From Oppiella nova (lineage: Eukaryota > Arthropoda > Arachnida > Sarcoptiformes > Oppiidae): a stretch of DNA of 64,000 bases. The translations under genes were made by a program, and so were the position numbers. Below, piece by piece: positions 46,306 to 55,212 of this stretch. The notes under the pieces were generated by a model. The model saw only the letters and a list, made by a program, of their open reading frames with translations. It was not told the DNA's origin and made no database searches. How positions within the stretch are numbered: position 1 is the stretch's first letter; every line of letters starts with the position of its first letter. The stretch is taken from the NCBI GenBank assembly GCA_905397405.1, contig CAJPVJ010000001.1, positions 310,001-374,000 of the forward strand. Reading direction: 5' to 3'.

Positions 46306-49023
46306 ATGCTCAAAGGGCAGAGTGAAATTCGCATCATTTGGTTAATGATGCTGATCATTATCGCAGTCAGTGCATGGTTTTTAGATGCACGGATATTGAC
46401 CTATATCTGTGGTTTGGCATTTGTCATGAGTGTGATGCAGTATGTGGATGCGATTCAAGATCCATTGCAACAGATCGCGCAACAGACACGGGTTCCACTG
46501 CAAAGCACCTCGAAAGTGCCATTATATATCTCCTCGATTATCGCCGTTGTGGGTTTAACACTGCATTTGAGCTGGATGGTGGGTTTAGGGTTAACTGCTT
46601 GGATTTTCTTTTTTTTACGCTGGTTACGCCGTTTAGAGCGCTATTTGAGCCAAGTTCAATTGCAAATTCAACACTTGAATTTGTCAGAACAGCGATCTCC
46701 AGATTTAAACCATCCATCATCTATACAACAAAGCATCGGCAGGCCACAAGATTCGTCGCTAAACTTAATGGGGCAAATTCGCCAATGGATTTTTCAAGGC
46801 AACCCTGTTTTGAAAGTTGCGATCTTGGTTTTGGTGATTGGTATTGTGTTGCTGCTGCGTTTTGCGACAGAGCATTGGCAATTAAGTTTAGCAGTCAAAC
46901 TTTCAATTGTTGCTTTGTCCAGTGGTGCAATCACTGCGTTGGGTGTAGTACTACAAAATAAAAATCGTAGTTTTGCTTTAGCAATAGAGGGCTTGGGGCT
47001 TGCGGGATTATTTTTAACCTTATTCTTTGCTTATTACAATCAGGTGATTCCGAGTCTTTATCTGGCAAGTTTGTGTTTTGCTGTAATTATGGCGCTGACA
47101 TTGAGTTTAAGCTTAAAGCAGCAAAGCGTGGAATTGGCATTGATGGCAGTGCTTATCGCTTATATTGCACCATTTACGTTGCCTGTGCGAAATGCAACGG
47201 TAGCAGAACTGATGGCTTATTATTTAGTGATTAACATTGCGATTGCTGTACTGAGTACCTTAAGACCTTGGAAATATTTAAATCAGATCGGATTTTTAGT
47301 GACTGTAATCATTGGTGGTGGTTATGCGTTCTATCATGGCTATAGTCAAGAAAAACAATCACTCACGATACTTATTCTTGCACATCTTGCAGTATTCATT
47401 TGGCTTGGTTTTCGATTCAGTCAATTGATCGCCAAACAGGATCTTGAGCAATTTAAACTTAAACCCAGTTTAGATGTTGCGTTGATTTTTGGCGCACCGA
47501 TTATTGGCTATTTATTTTTATATTTAATGTATTTTCACCAAGAACTGATTCTTGCTGGTTTTAGCCTTGGTTTTGCTGTGGTGTTTGCTGGGATTTATCA
47601 GCTTTCAAAACGTAATCAATCTATTCAACTGATTTCTCAAAGTTATTTTAGTTTGGCATTGATCTTTCTTGCTTTAATTCCACCGATTCTTCTGCATGGT
47701 CAGTGGAGTGTGGTGGGTTGGGCTGTTGAAGGTCTCTGTATTTTTGGCTTTGCTTTATATCGACAATCGGTGATCAGTCGTTATATGGCGATTGCCTTGT
47801 TGATTGTTGCAGGCTGTTCAAGCCTTTATTACTTGTTTGAATTGCCTGATTTTCCAACCACGATGTATTGGTACTTATGTTTAAGCTATATCGCCGTGGT
47901 GTTATTGGCAAATAGCCGTGATGATTTTCGCAAACAGATCAGTTCAGTAACGACCTTGTTTTTAAGCCTACTGATGATTTCTGCAACCACGATGATTCTT
48001 GCATTATTGCTTGATCTCTTAGAGGGAGAGAATCGATATATATACAGTGTATTGATTGTGGTTATTGCTTATCTGTTGATGAATGAATTGATGTTATGGC
48101 TAAAGGCCAGATCAACATGGTTGATTCCAAAATGGATTGGGGTAATTCCCGTCTATGTATTTACACTCATTTTATTGCTGGATATTAGTAAAAATGGCAT
48201 GTTGCTATGGACCAGTGATATTGAACGATGGGGTATCGCAGTTTCAGGTTTAGTGCTAGCGACAGTCTGGTTAAGACCTTCAAAAGGGCTACAGTTTGAA
48301 AGTGAATGGCTCAGTTTAGGTGTTTTAATCAGTTTAAGTCTAAGCAGTCTTAGCTTAATTGCAACGATGCCTTATATCAGCATGGTCATTTTACCTTTAG
48401 TGTTTTGTGGATGGTGCTTCTTTCAGAAAAACTCAGAATGGACAATGTTTTGGCAAACGCGCAGCAGTTTGTTACTGATGTTGATTTGGATGATTTGTTC
48501 TCAGCTATTTTCACAGCAAGCATTTCAAGGATATTTATTACCAATCTTAAATCCCTTTGATTTGGTTAGTATCGCCATGTTAATTGGTTTTTTCTGGATG
48601 CTGAACCTTCAATTTAAACAAGCTTTGAAGCCGGGAATCGACCATGGAATACTTGCAGTACTATGTGTTTTAAGTTTGTTATGGCTGAGTAGCTATATCG
48701 TTCTAAGAGCCTTACATGTGTATTTTGCTACACCTTATAACCAACTGAGTCTTTGGCAAGATGCCACTGCTCAACTGAGTCTAACCTTGCTTTGGGTAAG
48801 CTTAGCCTTTATTGCGATGAGCTTTGCTAGCCGTAAATTATTACGTCCTTTATGGATTTTAGGGGGGAGCATTTTGGTGATTGTCACCTTAAAATTGGTA
48901 CTGTTTGATTTATCTCATATTGGAACGTTAACGCGCGTGATTTCTTTCTTGGGTGCGGGTTTTGTGATGCTGATTATTGCCTATATTGCCCCGATTCCAG
49001 AGCAGAACAATTTAAATCCTTAA
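46306..49023 (+). CDS. DUF2339 polytopic membrane protein
   Basis: A 905-residue protein with very many hydrophobic helices (about 25). The family mark is the stretch WIFQGNPVLKVAILVLVIG near residue 160, a version of the GNxxxKxGxxxLxxG start of DUF2339. Two helices and a soluble coiled segment (RWLRRLERYLSQVQLQIQHL) precede it. Family members are giant membrane proteins of unknown function. It is monocistronic, between polA and the thiolase gene, with a terminator behind. Confidence 0.85.
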   Translation: MLKGQSEIRIIWLMMLIIIAVSAWFLDARILTYICGLAFVMSVMQYVDAIQDPLQQIAQQTRVPLQSTSKVPLYISSIIAVVGLTLHLSWMVGLGLTAWIFFFLRWLRRLERYLSQVQLQIQHLNLSEQRSPDLNHPSSIQQSIGRPQDSSLNLMGQIRQWIFQGNPVLKVAILVLVIGIVLLLRFATEHWQLSLAVKLSIVALSSGAITALGVVLQNKNRSFALAIEGLGLAGLFLTLFFAYYNQVIPSLYLASLCFAVIMALTLSLSLKQQSVELALMAVLIAYIAPFTLPVRNATVAELMAYYLVINIAIAVLSTLRPWKYLNQIGFLVTVIIGGGYAFYHGYSQEKQSLTILILAHLAVFIWLGFRFSQLIAKQDLEQFKLKPSLDVALIFGAPIIGYLFLYLMYFHQELILAGFSLGFAVVFAGIYQLSKRNQSIQLISQSYFSLALIFLALIPPILLHGQWSVVGWAVEGLCIFGFALYRQSVISRYMAIALLIVAGCSSLYYLFELPDFPTTMYWYLCLSYIAVVLLANSRDDFRKQISSVTTLFLSLLMISATTMILALLLDLLEGENRYIYSVLIVVIAYLLMNELMLWLKARSTWLIPKWIGVIPVYVFTLILLLDISKNGMLLWTSDIERWGIAVSGLVLATVWLRPSKGLQFESEWLSLGVLISLSLSSLSLIATMPYISMVILPLVFCGWCFFQKNSEWTMFWQTRSSLLLMLIWMICSQLFSQQAFQGYLLPILNPFDLVSIAMLIGFFWMLNLQFKQALKPGIDHGILAVLCVLSLLWLSSYIVLRALHVYFATPYNQLSLWQDATAQLSLTLLWVSLAFIAMSFASRKLLRPLWILGGSILVIVTLKLVLFDLSHIGTLTRVISFLGAGFVMLIIAYIAPIPEQNNLNP

Positions 49024-49067
49024 TTATGAATTGAGCGATATTTAAGTTGTTCAGGTGAAAGCAAAAT

Positions 49068-49104
49068 AAAAGAGGCGTCTACCAACTAGTAGACGCCTCT
49101 TTTT
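49068..49104. terminator. Bidirectional intrinsic terminator
   Basis: A 15-bp perfect stem (AAAAGAGGCGTCTAC / GTAGACGCCTCTTTT) with a 6-base loop. It serves the DUF2339 gene (plus) and the thiolase gene (minus). Confidence 0.93.
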
Positions 49105-49123
49105 AATTCAAGGATTGAGGTGC

Positions 49124-50299
49124 TTAAAGAATTTCAATCGCTACAGCAGTCGCCTCACCACCACCAATACAAAGGGCAGCAATACCTTTTTTACCACCAG
49201 TACGTTTTAACGCATGAATCAAGGTCAGGATGATGCGTGAACCTGTAGAACCAACAGGATGGCCGAGGGCACATGCACCACCATGAATATTGACTTTTTC
49301 AGCGTCCAATTTAAATTCATCGATAGGGCACATGGTAACCATAGCAAATGCTTCATTGATTTCCCATAAGTCAACATCTTGAACATCCCAACCGGCTTTA
49401 TTCAGTACCTTTTGGATTGCACCTACAGGGGCAATGGTAAATTCAGAGGGATGCTGTGAGTTTGAAGCATAGGCAACAATTTTTGCTAAAGGTTGAAGCC
49501 CTTTTGCTGCAGCATGATCCGCAGAGGTTAAAACCAGCGCAGATGCACCATCTGAAATTGAACTGGCATTGGCTGCCGTGATTGTTCCATCTTTGGCAAA
49601 CGCAGGGCGCAAGCTAGGAATTTTGTCGATATTGGCATTAAATGGTTGTTCATCTTGATCTATAACAACATCGCCTTTACGGCTTGAAACTGTGACAGAA
49701 ACGATTTCATCTTTAAACCAACCTTCAGTAATGGCTTTTTGTGCACGTTGTAAAGAACGAATCGCAAAATCATCCATCTGTTGACGTGTATAGCCTTTGC
49801 TATTTGCCATATCTTGGGCAAAAGAACCCATTAAACGACCTGTTTCAGCATCTTCTAAGCCATCAAAGAACATATGATCTTTTACTTCGCCATGGCCCAT
49901 ACGATATCCACTACGTGCTTTTGGTAAAAGATAAGGTGCGTTGGTCATCGATTCCATACCACCAGCAACAATCACTTCTGCTGAACCTGCTTTGATTGCA
50001 TCCGCAGCCTGCATAACTGCTTTCATGCCTGAACCACACAATTTGTTAATGGTTACAGCGCCGGTTGAATCAGGTAAACCTGCTTTGCGCATCGCTTGGC
50101 GTGCCGGGCCTTGTTTTAAACCCGCAGGTAAAACACATCCCATAATGACTTCTTGTACATCATTTGGTTGTAAGCCCGCACGGACAATGGCTTCTTTAAT
50201 CGTCGCAGCACCTAGTTCTGGCGCAGTCAAACTGGTCAGGCTTCCTTGAAAACCACCCATAGCTGTACGCGCACCATTCACAATTACGATGTCAGTCAT
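49124..50299 (-). CDS. Acetyl-CoA C-acetyltransferase (thiolase)
   Basis: A 391-residue thiolase. Catalytic Cys88 is in NKLCGSGMKA, the NEAFAMVTM motif lies near 318 and the C-terminal GGACALGHPVGSTGSR (about 348-363) carries the His and second Cys. It condenses or cleaves acetoacetyl-CoA (AtoB/PhaA role). The frame opens at a TTG five codons up, but GGAG lies before ATG at 50299, which I use. No partner genes (CoA transferase, PHA synthase) are beside it, so degradative and biosynthetic roles cannot be told apart. Confidence 0.95.
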   Translation of the reverse strand: MTDIVIVNGARTAMGGFQGSLTSLTAPELGAATIKEAIVRAGLQPNDVQEVIMGCVLPAGLKQGPARQAMRKAGLPDSTGAVTINKLCGSGMKAVMQAADAIKAGSAEVIVAGGMESMTNAPYLLPKARSGYRMGHGEVKDHMFFDGLEDAETGRLMGSFAQDMANSKGYTRQQMDDFAIRSLQRAQKAITEGWFKDEIVSVTVSSRKGDVVIDQDEQPFNANIDKIPSLRPAFAKDGTITAANASSISDGASALVLTSADHAAAKGLQPLAKIVAYASNSQHPSEFTIAPVGAIQKVLNKAGWDVQDVDLWEINEAFAMVTMCPIDEFKLDAEKVNIHGGACALGHPVGSTGSRIILTLIHALKRTGGKKGIAALCIGGGEATAVAIEIL

Positions 50300-50416
50300 T
50301 GTTTTAATCTCCAAATGATTATTCTGTGAATATATCCAAAACCTAAGCAGTATATAAAAAATAGTATAAGAATAAAGTCTAGCGATTGAATATATGCTGA
50401 CCGTAGAGAACAGTTT

Positions 50417-50947
50417 TTAACATTCAGGTGGTGGTCCTAAATTTATTGCACCCATTCGTCCGATTTTGTAGCGCTTATTATTTTCCTCATCATATTGGCT
50501 ACAATAATAGAAACTTCCAGGTGAACCTCTAGGTAATCCTGTATCACCTTGTAAAGTGAGTACATCTCTACTGCTTGCACTTCCGATCCAAGTCAGCTTG
50601 CCATATTTAATTTTATTTTCAGCTTTTAGGAGTATGTGGTCATCAGCATCGATTTGTTTATTTTTATTTTTATCTGTAAAAATAAGTAATCCTTTGTTCC
50701 ATTTGTCTTTTTCACATCGAATTAAATCTTCGGATGAACAAATGACCACAGTAGTATGTCGGACTAAAGCTTGACTTCTTGCATAAGAAACATGCTGTTG
50801 GATACCTGAAGATATGATTCTAATCTCTTGTTTTTGCATCCAATTATGATAGTGAGGCAAACAGATTAGGCTGATAATTGTAAGGATACAAATAGTGGTG
50901 ATAAGCTCGAACAAGGTTAGGCCTTGCTCTTTACAATAAAAATACAT
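50417..50947 (-). CDS. Type IV pseudopilin, FimT/GspH family
   Basis: A 176-residue prepilin-like protein. The class III signal is short: MYFYCKEQG, then cleavage before LTLFELITTICILTII with Glu at +5 (residue 14). The GspH/FimT domain follows, with two Cys pairs' worth of cysteines (VICSSEDLIRCEKDK near 69-83; YYCSQ near 148) likely forming disulfides. Such minor pilins prime type IV pilus assembly, and FimT proteins can bind DNA during uptake, which fits naturally competent Acinetobacter. No other pilus genes are nearby. The ribosome binding site is weak. Confidence 0.87.
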   Translation of the reverse strand: MYFYCKEQGLTLFELITTICILTIISLICLPHYHNWMQKQEIRIISSGIQQHVSYARSQALVRHTTVVICSSEDLIRCEKDKWNKGLLIFTDKNKNKQIDADDHILLKAENKIKYGKLTWIGSASSRDVLTLQGDTGLPRGSPGSFYYCSQYDEENNKRYKIGRMGAINLGPPPEC

Positions 50948-51323
50948 CTTAAGGTCTTCTGTTAAGTCTTGTTTTTTATTTGAAAAATAATGATTTTTCT
51001 ATTAAATTTAATTGAAATGTTAACGTAGTAAAATATTTATTACTATCAGTTTCTTTTACTGCTAAAATGCACGTAGCAAAAAGATAAGCGATCCACGCAA
51101 AAAAATTGAGTAAAATGTTACCGAATTACAACGGAAATTGTAAGTAATTTTGTCAATAATTTACTTGATTAAAGTTATCAAGCACTTGGAAAAAGCCTCA
51201 AGTGTTTGTATGATTCAACGTGAGTAGCTTAAAAATAATACTGGGGTATTAAAATTTATCTCAGGATAGCCAATAAATTTTAGGCTAAGCTTGAACAACA
51301 ATTGTTATCTCTGGAGGATATCC
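50948..51323. other. ompA upstream region, 376 bases
   Basis: No gene. It is AT-rich near the fimT side. It contains a hairpin CACTTG / CAAGTG (51183-51204) that overlaps the best ompA promoter, and a leader of about 100 bases ending in GGAGG before ATG 51324. Confidence 0.5.
51186..51214 (+). promoter_or_regulatory. Candidate ompA promoter
   Basis: TTGGAA (51186-51191), a 17-base spacer and TATGAT (51209-51214) place transcription start near 51221, about 100 bases before the ATG. Part of it lies in an inverted repeat. Confidence 0.5.
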
Positions 51324-52355
51324 ATGAAATTGAGTCGTATCGCACTTGCTATGCTTGTTGCCGCTCCATTCGCTGCTGCTAATGCTGGTGTAACTGTTAC
51401 ACCTTTACTACTTGGTTACACTTTCCAAGACACTCAACACAACAATGGTGGTGATAAAGGCGAGTTAACTAACGGTCCTGAATTACAAGACGATTTATTC
51501 GTTGGTGCTGCACTTGGTGTAGAACTTACTCCATGGTTAGGTTTTGAAGCTGAATATAACCAAGTTAAAGGTGATCTTGACGGTACTGGCGTAGCTGGTT
51601 CTGAATACAAGCAAACTCAAATCAACGGTAACTTTTATGCTACTTCTGATTTGATCACTAAAAACTATGACAGCAAAATCAAACCGTATGTATTGTTAGG
51701 TGCTGGTCATTACAAGTACAAACTTGATGACATGTCTTACCATAACAACGAAGAAGGTACTTTAGGTAATGCTGGTGTTGGTGCTTTCTGGCGCTTAAAC
51801 GATGCTTTATCTCTTCGTACTGAAGCTCGTGGTACTTATAACTTTGACGAAAAATTCTGGAACTATACTGCTCTTGCAGGTCTTAACGTAGTTCTTGGTG
51901 GTCACTTGAAGCCTGCTGCTCCTGTAGTAGAAGTTGCTCCAGTGGTTCCAGTTGCTCCAACTCCAGTTGAACCAGCTCCACAAGTTCTTACTGAAGATTT
52001 GAACATGGAACTTCGTGTGTTCTTTGATACAAACAAATCAAACATCAAAGATCAATATAAGCCAGAAGTTGCTAAAGTTGCTGATGCGTTAACTACATTC
52101 CCGAATGCGACTGCTCGTATTGAAGGTCATACAGATAACACTGGTCCACGTAAGTTAAACGAACGTTTATCTTTAGCTCGTGCTAACTCTGTTAAATCAG
52201 CACTTGTAAGCGAGTACAACATTGATGCATCTCGTTTGTCTACTCAAGGTTTCGCTTGGGATCAACCGATTGCTGACAACAAAACTAAAGAAGGTCGTGC
52301 TATGAACCGTCGTGTATTCGCGACAATCACTGGTAGCCGTACTGTAACTAAATAA
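51324..52355 (+). CDS. ompA: Outer membrane porin OmpA
   Basis: A 343-residue OmpA. The signal peptide [21 protein letters not shown] is followed by [13 protein letters not shown], the first strand of the eight-stranded barrel (to about 200). A Pro/Val/Ala linker ([20 protein letters not shown]) follows, then the peptidoglycan-binding OmpA domain with [20 protein letters not shown] (Asp and Arg that hold diaminopimelate). The longer frame from 51291 is ruled out by GGAGG right before ATG 51324. The end SRTVTK is shorter than the tail I recall for A. baumannii. It is the major porin and envelope anchor. Confidence 0.97.
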   Translation: MKLSRIALAMLVAAPFAAANAGVTVTPLLLGYTFQDTQHNNGGDKGELTNGPELQDDLFVGAALGVELTPWLGFEAEYNQVKGDLDGTGVAGSEYKQTQINGNFYATSDLITKNYDSKIKPYVLLGAGHYKYKLDDMSYHNNEEGTLGNAGVGAFWRLNDALSLRTEARGTYNFDEKFWNYTALAGLNVVLGGHLKPAAPVVEVAPVVPVAPTPVEPAPQVLTEDLNMELRVFFDTNKSNIKDQYKPEVAKVADALTTFPNATARIEGHTDNTGPRKLNERLSLARANSVKSALVSEYNIDASRLSTQGFAWDQPIADNKTKEGRAMNRRVFATITGSRTVTK

Positions 52356-52372
52356 TCCTTTATTTAGTGAAT

Positions 52373-52402
52373 AAAAAAGCGACTCAATTGAGTCGCTTTT
52401 TT
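52373..52402 (+). terminator. Intrinsic terminator after ompA
   Basis: AAAAAAGCGACTC / GAGTCGCTTTTTT with loop AATT. Confidence 0.92.
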
Positions 52403-52472
52403 ATTTAAAGTCCTTATAATTATAGAATATCTAAATAAAATTGAATCAGAAATTAATAATTACAGGTTAACG

Positions 52473-52928
52473 ATGAAATATATTATTTTAGGACTGGTAG
52501 TCATGGCATTAAATGCCTGTACGTCGACACCAATAAATTCAAATCGTGTTTCAATCCAAAAACAATATCCAAATGAAGTGAAGTCATTGAAAAATGGGCT
52601 GTCCATATATTTTCAACCGAAATCAACAGACATTGAAGCTGAGTATAAACCTGCTTTATCTGTTGCTTCACAATTATTGAAAGACAATAAAAATTTTGTT
52701 CTCTACATTGAAGGCCATACAGACAGTACTGGCTCTTTGGCTGCAAATAATAAAGTATCGTTAACGCGAGCAAATATTGTCAAAGATTTTCTCTTAAATG
52801 AATATCAAGTCAATCCAGAACAATTGATTACGCTCGGTTTAGGACCAACCAAGCCAATTGCTGATAATAAAACAGCTGAGGGACGAGTGAAAAATCGACG
52901 AGTAACGGTGACTTTAAAAATTAAGTAA
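52473..52928 (+). CDS. OmpA-family lipoprotein
   Basis: A 151-residue lipoprotein: signal MKYIILGLVVMALNAC with Cys16 in the lipobox LNAC, a short linker, then a single OmpA_C domain (LSIYFQPKSTDIEAEYKPAL, YIEGHTDSTGSLAANNKVSL, GRVKNRRVTVTLKI). The Asp and Arg of the peptidoglycan site are present. It is Pal-like in build but without the Tol-Pal operon. The sequence KPIADNKTAEGRVKNRRV mirrors [18 protein letters not shown] of OmpA next door, which suggests local domain duplication. AGG precedes ATG. Confidence 0.92.
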   Translation: MKYIILGLVVMALNACTSTPINSNRVSIQKQYPNEVKSLKNGLSIYFQPKSTDIEAEYKPALSVASQLLKDNKNFVLYIEGHTDSTGSLAANNKVSLTRANIVKDFLLNEYQVNPEQLITLGLGPTKPIADNKTAEGRVKNRRVTVTLKIK

Positions 52929-53003
52929 TTTTGAGAAAGCCTCTCAATTTGATCTTACAGCGTTATAATTGTTGATTGTGATTTCTACAAGTTTGAAAAT
53001 TGA

Positions 53004-53534
53004 ATGAGTGTGCAACTGCCTAAAGCCTTATTAGACCTCGAATCAAATTGCGGTATTTTTGCTGTTTGGATGTTATTGCAAAATTACTCAATTCAGTTAG
53101 ATATTCAACAACTGGTTAAACTTTGTCATCACGATGCAGAGGATGGCACTTTTACAATTGGTCTAGCGGTTGGGTTAAAAAAATTAGGTTTTGATCTGTC
53201 TTTTTATACAGATGAAGACTCAAATATTCATGAAAAAGAAATCGTCCGTTATCAAGATGCGAAGAAGTTAAGGTTGCAGATTAGTCCAGCGCTAAGCTAT
53301 CAAGAAATTCAAGCCTATATTGAACAAGGGTGCAATATCATTGTTTTTTATGATAATTTTGAAGGTGTTGGAAATCATTCGTTGATTTATTCAATAAATG
53401 ATCAGGAGATTTGTTTCTATGATAATTTTGAAGCTATGCCGAAAGCTGTCTTTGAACAACAACGTTTAGCTGAAGGAATTTGTCAGCAAGTGATTGTGGT
53501 TCGTGAATATTGTCCTGCGATTCGATATTGTTAA
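53004..53534 (+). CDS. Peptidase C39-like (papain-fold) protein, not exported
   Basis: A 176-residue cysteine-protease-fold protein. The likely triad is Cys16 in LESNCGIFAVWMLL, His125 in GNHSLIYSI and Asp140 in CFYDNFEA, the order seen in C39-like domains. It has no signal peptide, no ABC transporter domain and no bacteriocin gene nearby, so this is the stand-alone branch that includes BtrH-like acyltransferases and uncharacterised hydrolases. The substrate is unknown. The ATG has no good ribosome binding site. Confidence 0.75.
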   Translation: MSVQLPKALLDLESNCGIFAVWMLLQNYSIQLDIQQLVKLCHHDAEDGTFTIGLAVGLKKLGFDLSFYTDEDSNIHEKEIVRYQDAKKLRLQISPALSYQEIQAYIEQGCNIIVFYDNFEGVGNHSLIYSINDQEICFYDNFEAMPKAVFEQQRLAEGICQQVIVVREYCPAIRYC

Positions 53535-53548
53535 TTCAATTGCAAATG

Positions 53549-53582
53549 TGAATCTCAGTAAATCGAAATTTACTGAGGTTCA
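53549..53582. terminator. Long hairpin between convergent genes
   Basis: A 15-bp stem TGAATCTCAGTAAAT / ATTTACTGAGGTTCA (one G-T pair) with loop CGAA. It lacks a good T-run, so it may protect 3' ends rather than terminate. Confidence 0.5.
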
Positions 53583-53609
53583 TGATAAAAATTGAGGGCT
53601 ATTTCGGCT

Positions 53610-54815
53610 TTAGCCTTTAATACACAATACTTGTTTCAGTGTATGGACCACATCAATCAAATCATTTTGATTGGCCATAACTTGATGAATATCCTTGTAG
53701 GCACTAGGAATCTCATCAACCACACCTTTATCTTTGCGGCACTCAATGCCTACTGTTTGTGCAATCAAATCTTGCTGATTAAACAAATGCTTGGCTTTAG
53801 AACGACTCATTTTACGTCCTGCACCATGTGAGCATGAACAAAAAGAATCTGGATTACCTTTACCTTTAACGATAAAAGATTGCGCGCCCATTGAACCGGG
53901 GATAATCCCATATTCATCGAGTCCTGCACGAATTGCACCTTTACGTGTAACAAATACGTCTTCACCAAAGTGAAGTTCTTTCTGTACATAATTATGATGA
54001 CAATTAATCGCTTCTTTGGTCATTTGAAAACTTGGTAATAAAGGGCGAATTGCTTCTAAAATTAAACGCATCATTTCGCGTCGGTTTTCAAAAGCATATT
54101 CTTGTGCCCATTCTACAGCTTCCACATAATCATCGAAATTCGTCGAACCTTCTGCAAAGTAGCTCAAGTCTTTATCAGGCACGTGACCAAAACGATGTTG
54201 TGCTTCTTTCTTGGCACGTTCAATAAAGTAAGTGCCAATCACGTTACCTAAGCCACGGCTACCTGAATGCAGCATGACCCAGATATCATCATTTTCATCA
54301 ATACACAGTTCAATAAAGTGATTACCACCACCTAAAGTCCCGAGTTGCTTTTGCCATGTAACATCAAAACTACGTAACATGCGTTTTAAAGCAGGGTGTT
54401 TGTCTGTAATACGCTGGAGCTTTTTATCTAAGGGCGAAAGGGTTGAAGCCTTTGCTTTGATTTGTTTGTGCATTTCAAAGCCGACAGGTACTTTTCTTTC
54501 AATGGCATTGCGTAAAGTGCTTAAATTATCGGGCAGTTGAGATGCTTTTAGACTAAGTCTTAATGCATTCATACCACAACCGATATCCACGCCAACCGCA
54601 GCAGGAATGATGGCATTTTTGGTGGGAATAACACTTCCCACGGTTGCGCCTTTACCCAAATGTACATCTGGCATGACTGCGATATGTGAATGAATAAATT
54701 GCAATTGTGCCATTTTTCGCAGTTGGGTTAGGCTTTCCTCATCCACATCTTTTGTATAAATTTTTACAGGAACGCCATATTCTGCTTTGGCGTTTAAAAT
54801 CATTTGTATGCTCAT
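53610..54815 (-). CDS. rtcB: RtcB RNA ligase
   Basis: A 401-residue RtcB, close to the 408 of E. coli. It joins 2',3'-cyclic phosphate or 3'-phosphate ends to 5'-OH ends using GTP and manganese. Metal and active-site motifs: MPDVHLGKGATVGSV (48-62), VGVDIGCGMNA with Cys80, LGGGNHFIEL near 160, MLHSGSRGLG near 182, and FCSCSHGAGRKMSR near 330 with the His that is guanylylated. No rtcA or rtcR lies beside it. Upstream is a promoter, 9-codon ORF and terminator unit that could gate its expression. GAG is a modest ribosome binding site. Confidence 0.96.
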   Translation of the reverse strand: MSIQMILNAKAEYGVPVKIYTKDVDEESLTQLRKMAQLQFIHSHIAVMPDVHLGKGATVGSVIPTKNAIIPAAVGVDIGCGMNALRLSLKASQLPDNLSTLRNAIERKVPVGFEMHKQIKAKASTLSPLDKKLQRITDKHPALKRMLRSFDVTWQKQLGTLGGGNHFIELCIDENDDIWVMLHSGSRGLGNVIGTYFIERAKKEAQHRFGHVPDKDLSYFAEGSTNFDDYVEAVEWAQEYAFENRREMMRLILEAIRPLLPSFQMTKEAINCHHNYVQKELHFGEDVFVTRKGAIRAGLDEYGIIPGSMGAQSFIVKGKGNPDSFCSCSHGAGRKMSRSKAKHLFNQQDLIAQTVGIECRKDKGVVDEIPSAYKDIHQVMANQNDLIDVVHTLKQVLCIKG

Positions 54816-54903
54816 TTTTTTTCTCGAAGCAAATTTTTTTATTGTCCGAAGGCGGTTACAACACTATTGTCAAAGCAATGATCGATTCAAATTTTAAAGA
54901 CAA

Positions 54904-54926
54904 TAAAAAACCTAGCGAATGCTAGG
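54904..54926 (-). terminator. Intrinsic terminator inside the rtcB leader
   Basis: CCTAGC / GCTAGG with loop ATTC on the minus strand, then TTTTTT. It would end a roughly 180-base RNA before rtcB. Confidence 0.8.
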
Positions 54927-54987
54927 TTTGACTGACATTCGGACACTTTGATTAATTCAGTGCCCGTGGGTAGACGACTGCTTAATC

Positions 54988-55017
54988 TTAATTTAAAGTT
55001 TTCTCAAGTTGATGCAT
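54988..55017 (-). CDS. 9-codon leader ORF upstream of rtcB
   Basis: ATG CAT CAA CTT GAG AAA ACT TTA AAT TAA codes for MHQLEKTLN. A textbook AGGAG stands six bases before the ATG, and a consensus promoter lies about 75 bases upstream. The peptide is not a run of one amino acid, so simple charged-tRNA attenuation is not indicated. Translation of the leader could shift folding of the downstream stem and terminator. Whether it is translated is untested. Confidence 0.5.
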   Translation of the reverse strand: MHQLEKTLN

Positions 55018-55089
55018 GTCGTACTCCTATACTTTTTTGATTTAAAATCAAAGGTGAAAATTCTGATTGGAAACGATCCAATGGGCGTT

Positions 55090-55117
55090 ATTCTATAAAG
55101 AAAAAAAACTTTGTCAA
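55090..55117 (-). promoter_or_regulatory. Consensus sigma-70 promoter of the rtcB leader
   Basis: Minus strand TTGACA (55112-55117), a 16-base spacer with a T8 run, and TAGAAT (55090-55095). Transcription would start near 55083. Confidence 0.7.
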
Positions 55118-55161
55118 TGAAACATAGCAAATTAATTTTTAATTCACGTTGAATTGCTGTT

Positions 55162-55189
55162 ATAAAAAAACAATAAAGCAGCTAAAAAG
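55162..55189 (-). terminator. Intrinsic terminator after the amino-acid permease
   Basis: AATAAAGCAGCT / AGCTGCTTTATT with loop of four bases, just downstream of the permease stop at 55213. It separates the permease from the rtcB leader. Confidence 0.8.
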
Positions 55190-55212
55190 CTGCTTTATTT
55201 ACATCAAGTGAT

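Larger units (their letters stand above)
54816..55161 (-). promoter_or_regulatory. rtcB leader unit: candidate attenuator or small RNA
   Basis: On the minus strand a consensus promoter (55090-55117), hairpins ATTGGA/TCCAAT and TTTGATT/AATCAAA, a 9-codon ORF (54988-55017), a further 7-bp stem GGGCACT/AGTGTCC, and an intrinsic terminator (54904-54926) follow one another within about 180 bases, 89 bases before rtcB. CGAATG at 54936-54941 is the exact complement of CATTCG in the terminator loop. An outer pair TGTCCGAA/TTCGGACA (54938-54945, 54843-54850) could also form. No known riboswitch class is recognised. Confidence 0.6.

Noticed and set aside
46338-46961. 207-residue frame inside the DUF2339 gene
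   Set aside because: It is the +1 shadow of a membrane protein; rich in Cys and Arg with no family likeness and no ribosome binding site.
54841-55083. Known riboswitch (guanidine-II-like ACGG loop, others) in the rtcB leader
   Set aside because: The CCCACGGG stretch cannot form the paired ACGR-loop hairpins, and no other class matches.
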